Part shown: positions 1 to 5,885 of the stretch, piece after piece | Layout of the letters: each line of letters opens with the position of its first letter | How positions within the stretch are numbered: position 1 is the first letter of the stretch | NCBI GenBank assembly: GCA_023458315.1 | Contig: JAEXAH010000120.1 | Coordinates: forward strand, 1-7,690 | Reading direction: 5' to 3' | Origin: Pseudomonadota bacterium | Lineage (GTDB): Bacteria > Pseudomonadota > Alphaproteobacteria > Rhodospirillales > Magnetospirillaceae | Length of the DNA: 7,690 bases | Notes under the pieces: model-generated | Seen by the model: the letters and a program-made list of their open reading frames with translations, nothing else | Databases searched by the model: none | Told to the model about the DNA's origin: nothing | Position numbers and translations under genes: made by a program

Positions 1-130
1 GCGCCTGCCATGGCGCCCTTGGAACGCCAACGCTGACGATAGATTAATTGGGTTTTGACCCTAGGCCGTCCGGCACAGACTTCGCGGCCACTTGGCGGGC
101 ACTTTTCCCGGCCATCCGCACACGCGCCCC

Positions 131-159
131 TTGCGGCCTCTGCCCCCGCCCAATATATT
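131..159 (+). promoter_or_regulatory. Putative housekeeping promoter of dksA
   Basis: A -35-like TTGCGG (131-136) is followed after exactly 17 bases by TATATT (154-159), which matches 5 of 6 bases of the sigma-70 -10 consensus. Transcription would start near 166, giving a leader of about 37 bases before the dksA start codon. The flanking DNA is very GC-rich, so the AT-rich -10 stands out. This is a sequence match only. Confidence 0.5.
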
Positions 160-202
160 CCCCCGGCAAAATTTTGGATCGACCCTTGAATCGAGGGAGC
201 GG

Positions 203-619
203 ATGACTGTCACTCTGCCGCCGGATTACCGTCCGACCGAAGAAGAGCCCTTCATGAACGAGCGGATGCGGGAATATTTCCGGCAAAAGCTTCTGGCATG
301 GCGATCCGAGCTGTTGCGCGAATCGGATGAAACCCTGGCCCACCTTCAGGAAGGCGGCCTTCAGGAACCGGACATCGCCGATCGCGCCTCGGCGGAAACC
401 GACCGCGCCCTGGAATTGCGCACCCGCGACCGCGAGCGCAAGCTGATCTCGAAGATCGATTCGGCGCTGGAACGCATCGCCGACGGTTCCTATGGCTATT
501 GCGAGGAAACCGGCGAGCCCATCACCATCCGCCGCCTGGAAGCCCGCCCCATCGCCACCCTGTCCATCGAGGCGCAGGAACGGCACGAACGGCTGGAACG
601 CACCCACCGCGAGGATTGA
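203..619 (+). CDS. dksA: RNA polymerase-binding transcription factor DksA (degenerate zinc-finger type)
   Basis: This is a 138-residue DksA/TraR-family protein. DksA binds in the secondary channel of RNA polymerase and works with ppGpp to repress rRNA promoters and adjust transcription in starvation. Residues about 20-95 form the helical coiled coil. The tip motif DxxDxA, essential in the family, is intact as D57, D60 and A62. The C-terminal zinc-finger region keeps the fold signature (GYCEETGEPI then RRLEARP) but only one of four cysteines: C100, then T103, S121 and A124 with the normal 2-17-2 spacing. Zinc binding by the classical site is therefore unlikely, as known for several alphaproteobacterial DksA proteins and for Pseudomonas DksA2. 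The frame is open from 92, but the start at 203 is preferred because GAGGGAGC (193-200) lies just before it and because a predicted promoter lies between 131 and 159. The gene appears monocistronic, with its own promoter and terminator. Confidence 0.95.
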   Translation: MTVTLPPDYRPTEEEPFMNERMREYFRQKLLAWRSELLRESDETLAHLQEGGLQEPDIADRASAETDRALELRTRDRERKLISKIDSALERIADGSYGYCEETGEPITIRRLEARPIATLSIEAQERHERLERTHRED

Positions 620-633
620 TCCCGCGATGGAAC

Positions 634-666
634 AAGGCCCGGCCACCCGCCGGGCCTTTTTCTTTT
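634..666 (+). terminator. Intrinsic terminator of dksA
   Basis: GGCCCGG (636-642) pairs perfectly with CCGGGCC (650-656) across a 7-base loop. Flanking AA and TT can extend the stem to 9 bp. It is followed directly by a T-rich tract with one C (657-666). It lies 14 bases after the dksA stop, so the following gene is probably transcribed separately. Confidence 0.9.
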
Positions 667-705
667 GGCGATGTTCCGTTAACCAACCGCCTGTAGGATG
701 GGGTC

Positions 706-2442
706 ATGCCGTTGCGCGTCATCCTGGCCGACGGGTCGGAAACCGGCCGCGTCCTTGAATTCCCCGACAGCCAGGTCAGCGTGGTGGTCGGCCGCCATCC
801 CTCGTGCGACGTGTGCTTCGGCGCCGATGCCCAGGCGGTGTCGCGTTATCATCTGGCATTCGAACGCAAGCTGGGGCGCTATCGCCTGTTGCTGGACCCC
901 GATTCCTCGGTCTGGCTGGACGGCGACGAGGCGTTCGAGGGCGACGTGCTGCCGTCCGCCGCCGAATTGCGCCTGGGCGCCGAGAACGGGCCGCTGTTGC
1001 GGGTGCAGGTGTTCGAGGATGACGGCGCGCCGCCGCCGTCGCCGGTTCACCATGACAGCGCCGCCCGCGTGGCCGCCGCCACCGAACGGCGCGTGCGGGT
1101 GCTGCTGACCGTGCTGACCGTGGTGCTGGTGGCGTCGCTGGCGGGCATGGGCTGGATGAACCACGCCGACCGTCAGGCGGTGGTGCAGTTGATGGCCGAG
1201 GCGCGGGGCGGTCCCGGCCGTTCCGACGGGCAACTGGCGGCACGGCTGCGCGATGCCCAGCATTCGGTCTATCTGGTGATGGCCAAGGATTCCCAGGGGG
1301 TGACGCCGTTCGGCACCGCCTTCGTGGTCGGCGACGGCGTGCTGGTGACAAGCGCCCATGTGGTCGAACAGTTCCGCGACATGGGCGCGGGCCTGACCCT
1401 GGTGGTGCGCGGCGCGGGGGCATCGTCCGGCGACGTGGCGGTGGTCGCCACCGAGATGCATCCGCAATACCGCCGGTTCGAGGACGCGTGGCGGGCCTAT
1501 GGCCCGTTGGCCGCCGGGGCGGGCGGCGCCAGCCGTCCCATCGTCGGGGCCGGCGGCTATGATGTGGCGCTGTTGCGGGTGGCGCCCGCCGACGCGGGCA
1601 AGCTGGGGCCGCCGCTGCCGCTGGCCGCCGATGCCGATCTGGTGGCGCTGGAACCGGGCGATCCGGTGGGCTATGTGGGCTTTCCCATCGAAAGCGCGGC
1701 CCTGGGCGGCGTCAATTTGGACGACCCCGAGGCGCAGTTGCAGATCGGCCGCCTGACGGCGCTGACCGATTTCTTCCTGGTCAAAAGCGATCTGGCCGAC
1801 CGCCAGTTGTTGCAGCATTCGCTGCCGGTGCAGGGCGGCGCCTCGGGCTCGCCCATGCTGGACGGACGCGGCCAGGTGATCGGCGTGGTGTCGGGCGGCA
1901 ACCTGATCGAGATCAACGCCCAGGGCACCCGCGTTCCCACCGGCAGCGGCGTCAACTTCGCCCAGCGCGCCGATCTGGTGCGCGAGTTGCTGGCGGGCGA
2001 CGCCGCCCAGCGCGGCCCCGACCGCGAGGCGCTGTGGCAACGCCGCCTGAAACGCTATCAGAACGAGGTGGACGTGGCCCTGGCCGATTGGGTCGGCAGC
2101 CACGGCGTTGCCGCCATCCCGCCCGCCTTGGCCCAGGTGGACGGCCGCATCCAGGAAAATCCGCGCTACGACATGCCCGCCTATGTCCAGTCCTACAGCG
2201 TGCCCAAGGCCGGGTGGTATCTGTTCCTGGCCACCTCGCGCGATCAGGAAAACATCGACATGATGCTGATCGAGGACACCGCCAAGGGGCCGAAGCTGGT
2301 GGGCCTGGACAATTCCCCCGACCATTATCCCGGCGTCGAATTCGCCGGCGAGGCGGGCAACGAATTGCAGGTGGTCATCCCCGGCCCGGTGGGGACCGAG
2401 GTCCGGCTGCGCATCTATCACCTGCCGACCGGTCGGCCGTAG
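706..2442 (+). CDS. FHA domain-containing transmembrane trypsin-like serine protease
   Basis: This 578-residue protein has three parts. Residues about 1-103 are an FHA domain, the phosphothreonine-peptide binder, with the key residues present: G29-R30, S33, and S46-R47 followed by H49. Residues about 131-151 form a single membrane helix preceded by RR and R, which predicts N-terminus inside. Residues about 185-430 are a trypsin/HtrA-like protease with H218 in TSAHVV, D286 in YDVALL and S380 in GASGSP, so the triad is complete and the catalytic half should be periplasmic. About 490-575 is a beta-rich tail that resembles pre-peptidase C-terminal domains (weak resemblance). No PDZ domain is visible. 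The start at 706 has AGGATGGGG (695-703) just before it. The substrate is unknown. The architecture suggests that a cytoplasmic phospho-signal could control a periplasmic protease (inference). I do not recognise a named gene. Confidence 0.88.
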   Translation: MPLRVILADGSETGRVLEFPDSQVSVVVGRHPSCDVCFGADAQAVSRYHLAFERKLGRYRLLLDPDSSVWLDGDEAFEGDVLPSAAELRLGAENGPLLRVQVFEDDGAPPPSPVHHDSAARVAAATERRVRVLLTVLTVVLVASLAGMGWMNHADRQAVVQLMAEARGGPGRSDGQLAARLRDAQHSVYLVMAKDSQGVTPFGTAFVVGDGVLVTSAHVVEQFRDMGAGLTLVVRGAGASSGDVAVVATEMHPQYRRFEDAWRAYGPLAAGAGGASRPIVGAGGYDVALLRVAPADAGKLGPPLPLAADADLVALEPGDPVGYVGFPIESAALGGVNLDDPEAQLQIGRLTALTDFFLVKSDLADRQLLQHSLPVQGGASGSPMLDGRGQVIGVVSGGNLIEINAQGTRVPTGSGVNFAQRADLVRELLAGDAAQRGPDREALWQRRLKRYQNEVDVALADWVGSHGVAAIPPALAQVDGRIQENPRYDMPAYVQSYSVPKAGWYLFLATSRDQENIDMMLIEDTAKGPKLVGLDNSPDHYPGVEFAGEAGNELQVVIPGPVGTEVRLRIYHLPTGRP

Positions 2443-2458
2443 GCCGGGTGGTATTATA

Positions 2459-3451
2459 TCACTCCGTCCTGGGCAGGGTGAATTCCGCCACCAGCGGCGC
2501 ATGGTAGGAATCCGGGGCGCCCCAGATCGTGGCGGGCGACACGATCTCGTCGCCCAGGGCTTCGTTGTGGATTTCCGCCGCCAGGAACCGGCCCAGCAGC
2601 GGCCGTGACACCAGGATGTGGTCCAGCATGACCGGGCGGCCGTGGTGGATCACCGAAAACCGCCGGTCGGCCGCCAGCGACCGTTCCACCGGCACCAGCA
2701 CGCGGGGCGCCAGATGGCCGTTGCCGGTGTCCTCTTCGTCGCCACGGATGGTGCGTACCGGCGGCGCGCGGTCGTCGGCGTTGAAATCGCCGCACACCGC
2801 CAGCAGCGCCTCGGGCTCGGCCTCCAGAATCCTGTCCACCAGCAGCCGCGCCTCCAGCGCCTGCCCGGCCTGTTTGACGCTGGCCAGGAAGAAGCCCTCG
2901 GCCCAGCCGCCGACGCTGTGCCAGCGGCCGTGCTCGGCCTTCTGCCCGGGCAGAAAGGCGGCGCGCGGCGCCCGCAGATGGATGTTGACCACATGCAGCG
3001 CCCGCCCGCCGGGCAAGGCCAGCCGGACGTGCAGCAGCGGCCGGTCCCATTCCACCGGCTCGTCCTGGGCCGGGCGGGGCTGGGCGGTGGCCGGGCGATA
3101 GCGCGGCGGCTCCACCAGATCGTGCCACCACTGACCGTGCTCCAGCACCGGATAGCGCGACAGGATCACCAGATTGTGGCGGTCGGACGGCCGCACCCCG
3201 CCCCGGTTCAGCGACACCACCCGGTGGAAATGGGCCAGTTCGGTGCCGTCCAGCAGGCGGTCCAGGGCGGGCAGGCCGCGCGGCCCCTTCTTGGTCGGGC
3301 CGTGGGCGTTGATCTCTTGCAGGCACAGCACGTCGGCGCGCAGGCGCAGCAACTGGGGCCGCAGCACCGCCACCCGGTCGGCGAAATCGCCCTCGCCCAC
3401 CCGGTCGTCCAGGCTTTCCATGTTGAAGGTGGCGATGCGCAGATGTCTCAC
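2459..3451 (-). CDS. Endonuclease/exonuclease/phosphatase (EEP) family hydrolase
   Basis: This minus-strand gene encodes about 330 residues with the DNase I/ExoIII-like metal-dependent hydrolase fold. Counting from the GTG at 3451, the motifs in order are RIATFNMES (N10), LCLQEI (E46), NLVILSRYP (about 93-101), VVNIHLR (H158), GDFNADD (D222, N224), LDHILVS (D277, H278) and SYHAPL (H317). These are the expected metal-binding and catalytic positions. Family members cleave phosphodiesters in nucleic acids, phosphoinositides or other substrates, and the sequence does not decide which. No signal peptide or membrane helix is seen, so it is likely cytoplasmic. The start is uncertain. The frame is open to a TTG at 3499, with a GTG at 3496 and GGGGTGAG upstream (3512-3519), adding 15-16 residues. 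I chose 3451 because the protein then begins at the conserved first strand, although no clear ribosome site precedes it. Its 3' end faces that of the protease gene. Confidence 0.82.
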   Translation of the reverse strand: MRHLRIATFNMESLDDRVGEGDFADRVAVLRPQLLRLRADVLCLQEINAHGPTKKGPRGLPALDRLLDGTELAHFHRVVSLNRGGVRPSDRHNLVILSRYPVLEHGQWWHDLVEPPRYRPATAQPRPAQDEPVEWDRPLLHVRLALPGGRALHVVNIHLRAPRAAFLPGQKAEHGRWHSVGGWAEGFFLASVKQAGQALEARLLVDRILEAEPEALLAVCGDFNADDRAPPVRTIRGDEEDTGNGHLAPRVLVPVERSLAADRRFSVIHHGRPVMLDHILVSRPLLGRFLAAEIHNEALGDEIVSPATIWGAPDSYHAPLVAEFTLPRTE

Positions 3452-3525
3452 GCTGGCGGCCCGTCGCTGGAAGGTCTTGCCCCCCGACCATATCACCAAA
3501 GCGGCGGCCGCTCACCCCGCTCCGC

Positions 3526-3553
3526 TTGTGCGCGCCACCGGACAAGGTATAGT
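3526..3553 (+). promoter_or_regulatory. Putative promoter of the hemerythrin-cheZ operon
   Basis: TTGTGC (3526-3531) is followed after 16 bases by TATAGT (3548-3553), a 5-of-6 match to the -10 consensus. Transcription would begin near 3560, about 25 bases before the hemerythrin start. It lies in the region between the divergent minus-strand hydrolase gene and hemerythrin. The -35 match is modest. Confidence 0.45.
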
Positions 3554-3585
3554 GGCGGCGGCGACACCTTGGTAGGATGCGGGCG

Positions 3586-4023
3586 ATGGCGGCGTTGGCG
3601 TGGAGCGAGGCTTACGGCGTCGGAAACGCCATGCTGGATTCCGACCACCGCATCCTGATCAACCTGCTGAACCAGTTGCACGACGCCGCCGAAACCGGCC
3701 AAAGCCGCGAAGTGGTCGGCACCGTCGTCAACGTGCTGGCCGAATACACCGAACACCATTTCCGGCGCGAGGAAGGGATCCTGGCCACCGCCGCCTATCC
3801 CCACCTGGACGAACACCGCGCCCTGCACCGCGACCTGGAAGGCAAGGTGCGCGCCCTGCGCGACCGCTGGAACGGCGGCGACCGCTCGGCCCTGGACGAA
3901 GAAGTCTTGATGATGCTCAAGAAGTGGTTGACCGACCATATTCTGGGCGCAGATAAATCGTATCAGCCATGGATCGAAGGCATCGCCGACAACGGGGGGT
4001 CGGCCGGGCGGACGGACCCCTAA
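3586..4023 (+). CDS. Bacteriohemerythrin
   Basis: This single-domain hemerythrin of 145 residues is a four-helix bundle that binds O2 at a non-haem di-iron site. All seven expected ligands are visible: H21 in DSDHR, H58 and E62 in HFRREE, H73 and H77 in HLDEH, and H118 and D123 in DHILGAD. Their spacings match the Methylococcus-type bacteriohemerythrin. The N-terminus, with AWSEAYGVG, is also typical. An in-frame ATG lies at 3577, but the AGG at 3574-3576 touches it, whereas it sits 9 bases before the ATG at 3586; the later start also matches family N-termini better. Proposed roles in the family are O2 storage, delivery to oxygen-using enzymes, and O2 sensing. The gene is followed after 58 bases by cheZ in the same direction without a terminator, so co-transcription is likely. 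Confidence 0.93.
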   Translation: MAALAWSEAYGVGNAMLDSDHRILINLLNQLHDAAETGQSREVVGTVVNVLAEYTEHHFRREEGILATAAYPHLDEHRALHRDLEGKVRALRDRWNGGDRSALDEEVLMMLKKWLTDHILGADKSYQPWIEGIADNGGSAGRTDP

Positions 4024-4081
4024 GGGAAGGGGGAACGGATCGCCGGGACAATACGCGAAGGGGAAGGGCGCGAATACCATC

Positions 4082-4846
4082 ATGATGACTGAACGCAAGC
4101 TGTTCACCGCCGAACTCCAGCGCCTGAAGGCCCTGTCCGCCAAGGGCGGCGACGCCCCGGCCGCCGCCGCGCTGGGCGGCCCCTCCAACAGCGAGGTGCT
4201 GAAGGCGCTGAACGAAATCCGCGGCGACATCCGGGCGCTGGAACATCTGATCAAAGGCGAGGAACCGCCGCCGCCTTCGGCCCAGATGCAAAGCATGGAC
4301 GAGATGATCGGCCAGAAGCAGGCCGAAGTCTCCATGCTGAAGACCGAGCTGCGGGCGCTGGCGGTCTGCATCGAGCAGACCAAGCACGAAATCGCCGCCC
4401 TGCGGCCCAAGGACGCCGACGACGACCGCCTGATGGCCGTCACCTTCGAACTGGACGCCATCGTGTCCGCCACCGAAGGCGCCACCCAGTCCATCCTGGA
4501 GGCCGCCGAGAAGATCGAGGGTCTGACCAAGGAAATCCAGTCGCACGGCGTCGACGCCTATGTGGGCCGTCTGGCCGAGGACATCAACGAAACCATCATC
4601 AACATCTTCGAAGCCTGCAACTTCCAGGACATTACCGGCCAGCGCATCACCAAGGTGGTCAAGACGCTGCAATACGTCGAAGGCCGCATCAACAACATGA
4701 TCGACATCTGGGGGCCGGACAACATCGCCGAGATCGTGCCCAAGACCCAGGACGACCACCGCGACGACGACGCCAAGCTGCTCAACGGCCCGGCCCTGGA
4801 AAACCAGGGCATCAGCCAGGACGAGATCGACAAGCTGTTCGGCTGA
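4082..4846 (+). CDS. cheZ: CheZ-family protein phosphatase of CheY-P
   Basis: This 254-residue protein has the CheZ signature, in which an amide side chain enters the CheY active site and promotes loss of the phosphate. The motif NFQDITGQRI contains D183 and Q187, equivalent to D143 and Q147 of E. coli CheZ. Residues about 70-205 are predicted to be long helices, consistent with the elongated four-helix CheZ dimer. A proline-rich break (about 61-66) separates an extra N-terminal region of about 60 residues. An acidic linker (about 211-242) leads to a C-terminal peptide, SQDEIDKLFG, which should be the CheY-binding tail. The ATG at 4082 is directly followed by a second ATG at 4085; AGGGGAAGGG (4059-4068) is the likely ribosome site. 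The protein acts in the cytoplasm to reset motor switching. It lies downstream of bacteriohemerythrin and is closed by a strong terminator. Little else in the window is chemotactic. Confidence 0.88.
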   Translation: MMTERKLFTAELQRLKALSAKGGDAPAAAALGGPSNSEVLKALNEIRGDIRALEHLIKGEEPPPPSAQMQSMDEMIGQKQAEVSMLKTELRALAVCIEQTKHEIAALRPKDADDDRLMAVTFELDAIVSATEGATQSILEAAEKIEGLTKEIQSHGVDAYVGRLAEDINETIINIFEACNFQDITGQRITKVVKTLQYVEGRINNMIDIWGPDNIAEIVPKTQDDHRDDDAKLLNGPALENQGISQDEIDKLFG

Positions 4847-4862
4847 CGCCGCGCCGTCCGTC

Positions 4863-4896
4863 AAAGCCCTTCGCCCCCCCGGCGAAGGGCTTTTTT
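4863..4896 (+). terminator. Strong intrinsic terminator of the hemerythrin-cheZ operon
   Basis: A perfect 10-bp stem, GCCCTTCGCC (4866-4875) with GGCGAAGGGC (4881-4890), has a loop of five C and a T6 tract (4891-4896). Upstream AAA (4863-4865) can pair with the first T residues. It begins 16 bases after the cheZ stop. Confidence 0.95.
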
Positions 4897-5086
4897 CATG
4901 GGCTCCCGCGATGCAGCGAAGTCAACGCCATCCAAAAAACCGGCCGTTTACGCACAATTCCGAAATCACCGCCCGGAAAAACACGCCACATCGGGCAAAC
5001 ACCCCACATCCGATACAGTAAACGCCGAATATAACCACAACAAAGACTTCCGTTCGACCTGGGCTTTACACCCCGCAAGGCCGCAC

Positions 5087-5115
5087 TTGACGGCGGGCGC
5101 CATCCGGCCCACAGT
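5087..5115 (+). promoter_or_regulatory. Putative promoter of rnpB
   Basis: TTGACG (5087-5092) is followed after 17 bases by CACAGT (5110-5115). The -10 matches consensus at only three positions, but these include the important second A and last T. The position is the main support: a start 7 bases downstream falls at 5122, exactly where the 5' strand of RNase P helix P1 begins. Confidence 0.5.
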
Positions 5116-5121
5116 GCGCCC

Positions 5122-5521
<400 letters not shown>

Positions 5522-5532
5522 TTTTCCTTGGC

Positions 5533-5550
5533 TTTCCCATGTTTTCCCAT
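5533..5550. repeat. Two TTTCCCAT repeats with 10-base period after rnpB
   Basis: TTTCCCAT occurs at 5533-5540 and again at 5543-5550, with a weaker third copy in phase (TTTCCTTG, 5523-5530). On the minus strand the core is ATGGGAAA, the same TGGG core and period as the array before mraZ about 200 bases downstream. It may be an auxiliary MraZ site or chance. Confidence 0.4.
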
Positions 5551-5688
5551 TTCCCCGCCAGCCCCGGGCAATCCTGGGCGCTACAAACTGTTCTCGTTTT
5601 GTTTGCGGCAAGAAAAAGGCGGACTTTCCGGCATGAATGGCAAAAACATAACGATTTTCAAAGCCTTGCAAGGCAATCTTCGACTACT

Positions 5689-5718
5689 TTGACAACAACT
5701 TAGGCAAAATTGTAAGAA
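5689..5718 (+). promoter_or_regulatory. Candidate upstream promoter of the mraZ operon
   Basis: A perfect -35 consensus TTGACA lies at 5689-5694. The -10 is unclear: GTAAGA after 17 bases (5712-5717) or TAAGAA after 18 (5713-5718), each a poor match. If used, transcription would start near 5725 and run through the whole CCCA array, giving a leader of about 160 bases. Confidence 0.3.
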
Positions 5719-5750
5719 ACCGCTCCAACCCCATTGTTTTACTACTCGAT

Positions 5751-5794
5751 ACCATTGACGCCCATGTTTCCCCATGATATCCCATATCCACCCA
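5751..5794. promoter_or_regulatory. Array of MraZ-type operator boxes before mraZ
   Basis: CCCA begins at 5761, 5771, 5781 and 5791, with a near copy ACCA at 5751, an exact 10-base period. A further CCCA at 5730 is one base out of phase. Three of the four perfect copies continue with T. On the minus strand this reads TGGG every 10 bases. MraZ of E. coli is known to bind direct TGGGN repeats separated by 5 bases upstream of its own gene, the same core and period. The array ends 91 bases before the mraZ start. MraZ bound here would probably repress the operon. Confidence 0.72.
5755..5783 (+). promoter_or_regulatory. Candidate promoter inside the MraZ box array
   Basis: TTGACG (5755-5760) is followed after 17 bases by TATCCC (5778-5783). 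The -35 is good and the -10 is weak. Two CCCA boxes fill the spacer and a third overlaps the -10, so a bound MraZ would exclude RNA polymerase, which fits autorepression. Start would be near 5790. Confidence 0.3.
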
Positions 5795-5801
5795 CCGATG
5801 A

Positions 5802-5846
5802 CCGGACCACGGGAGACGTGTGCTCCCCGTCGGGTCGGACGTGGGG
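5802..5846 (+). other. Two mutually exclusive hairpins in the mraZ leader
   Basis: Hairpin A uses ACGGGAG (5809-5815) with CTCCCCGT (5823-5830, one bulged base), and can be extended by CC-GACC (5802-5808) with GGTC-GG (5833-5838). Hairpin B uses CCCCGTC (5825-5831) with GAC (5838-5840) and GGGG (5843-5846). They share 5825-5838, so only one can form. A T7 run follows at 5862-5868 but is not adjacent, so neither is a standard terminator. Confidence 0.3.
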
Positions 5847-5885
5847 TGGGGGCTTCGGGCATTTTTTTCGGCAAGGCGGACGAGG

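Larger units (their letters stand above)
5522..5885. other. Intergenic region between rnpB and mraZ
   Basis: This 364-base stretch has no supportable gene; short open frames here run into rnpB or lack coding character. It starts with the T-rich tract after RNase P helix P1. It then holds two TTTCCCAT repeats (5533-5550), a GCCCCGG/CCTGGGC imperfect hairpin (5561-5579), an AT-richer section with a 12-base palindrome (5663-5674), a TTGACA element (5689-5694), the 10-base-period CCCA array (5751-5794), and a GC-rich leader with two alternative hairpins (5802-5846) and a T7 run (5862-5868) before mraZ. It reads as the control region of the dcw cluster. Confidence 0.7.

Noticed and set aside
1..58. 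A gene remnant at the left edge: plus-strand frames ending at 36, 47 or 58, or a minus-strand ATG at 11 with AAGGG upstream
   Set aside because: At most 18 codons are visible in any frame and none can be recognised, so no call is justified.
2433..2449. CGGCC-GTA-GGCCG at the end of the protease gene as a shared terminator with the converging hydrolase gene
   Set aside because: A 5-bp stem with a 3-base loop and no T run on either strand.
679..2502. A 607-codon open frame on the minus strand opposite the FHA-protease gene
   Set aside because: The plus strand encodes recognisable FHA and protease motifs. The antisense product is His/Gln/Ala/Gly-rich low-complexity sequence typical of GC-rich third-position bias.
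3996..4020. GGGGTC/GACCCC inverted repeat at the end of the hemerythrin gene
   Set aside because: The stem is 6 bp with a 13-base loop and no T tract, followed by GGGAAGGG; it is not a terminator, so co-transcription with cheZ remains likely.
3493..4864. Two long minus-strand open frames (345 and 315 codons) opposite hemerythrin and cheZ
   Set aside because: Both lie antisense to genes with all diagnostic residues, and show no family motif of their own.
5561..5579. Imperfect GCCCCGG/CCTGGGC hairpin as rnpB terminator
   Set aside because: A mismatch splits the stem and no T run follows. The P1 helix followed by TTTT at 5522 is a better, though still uncertain, end signal.
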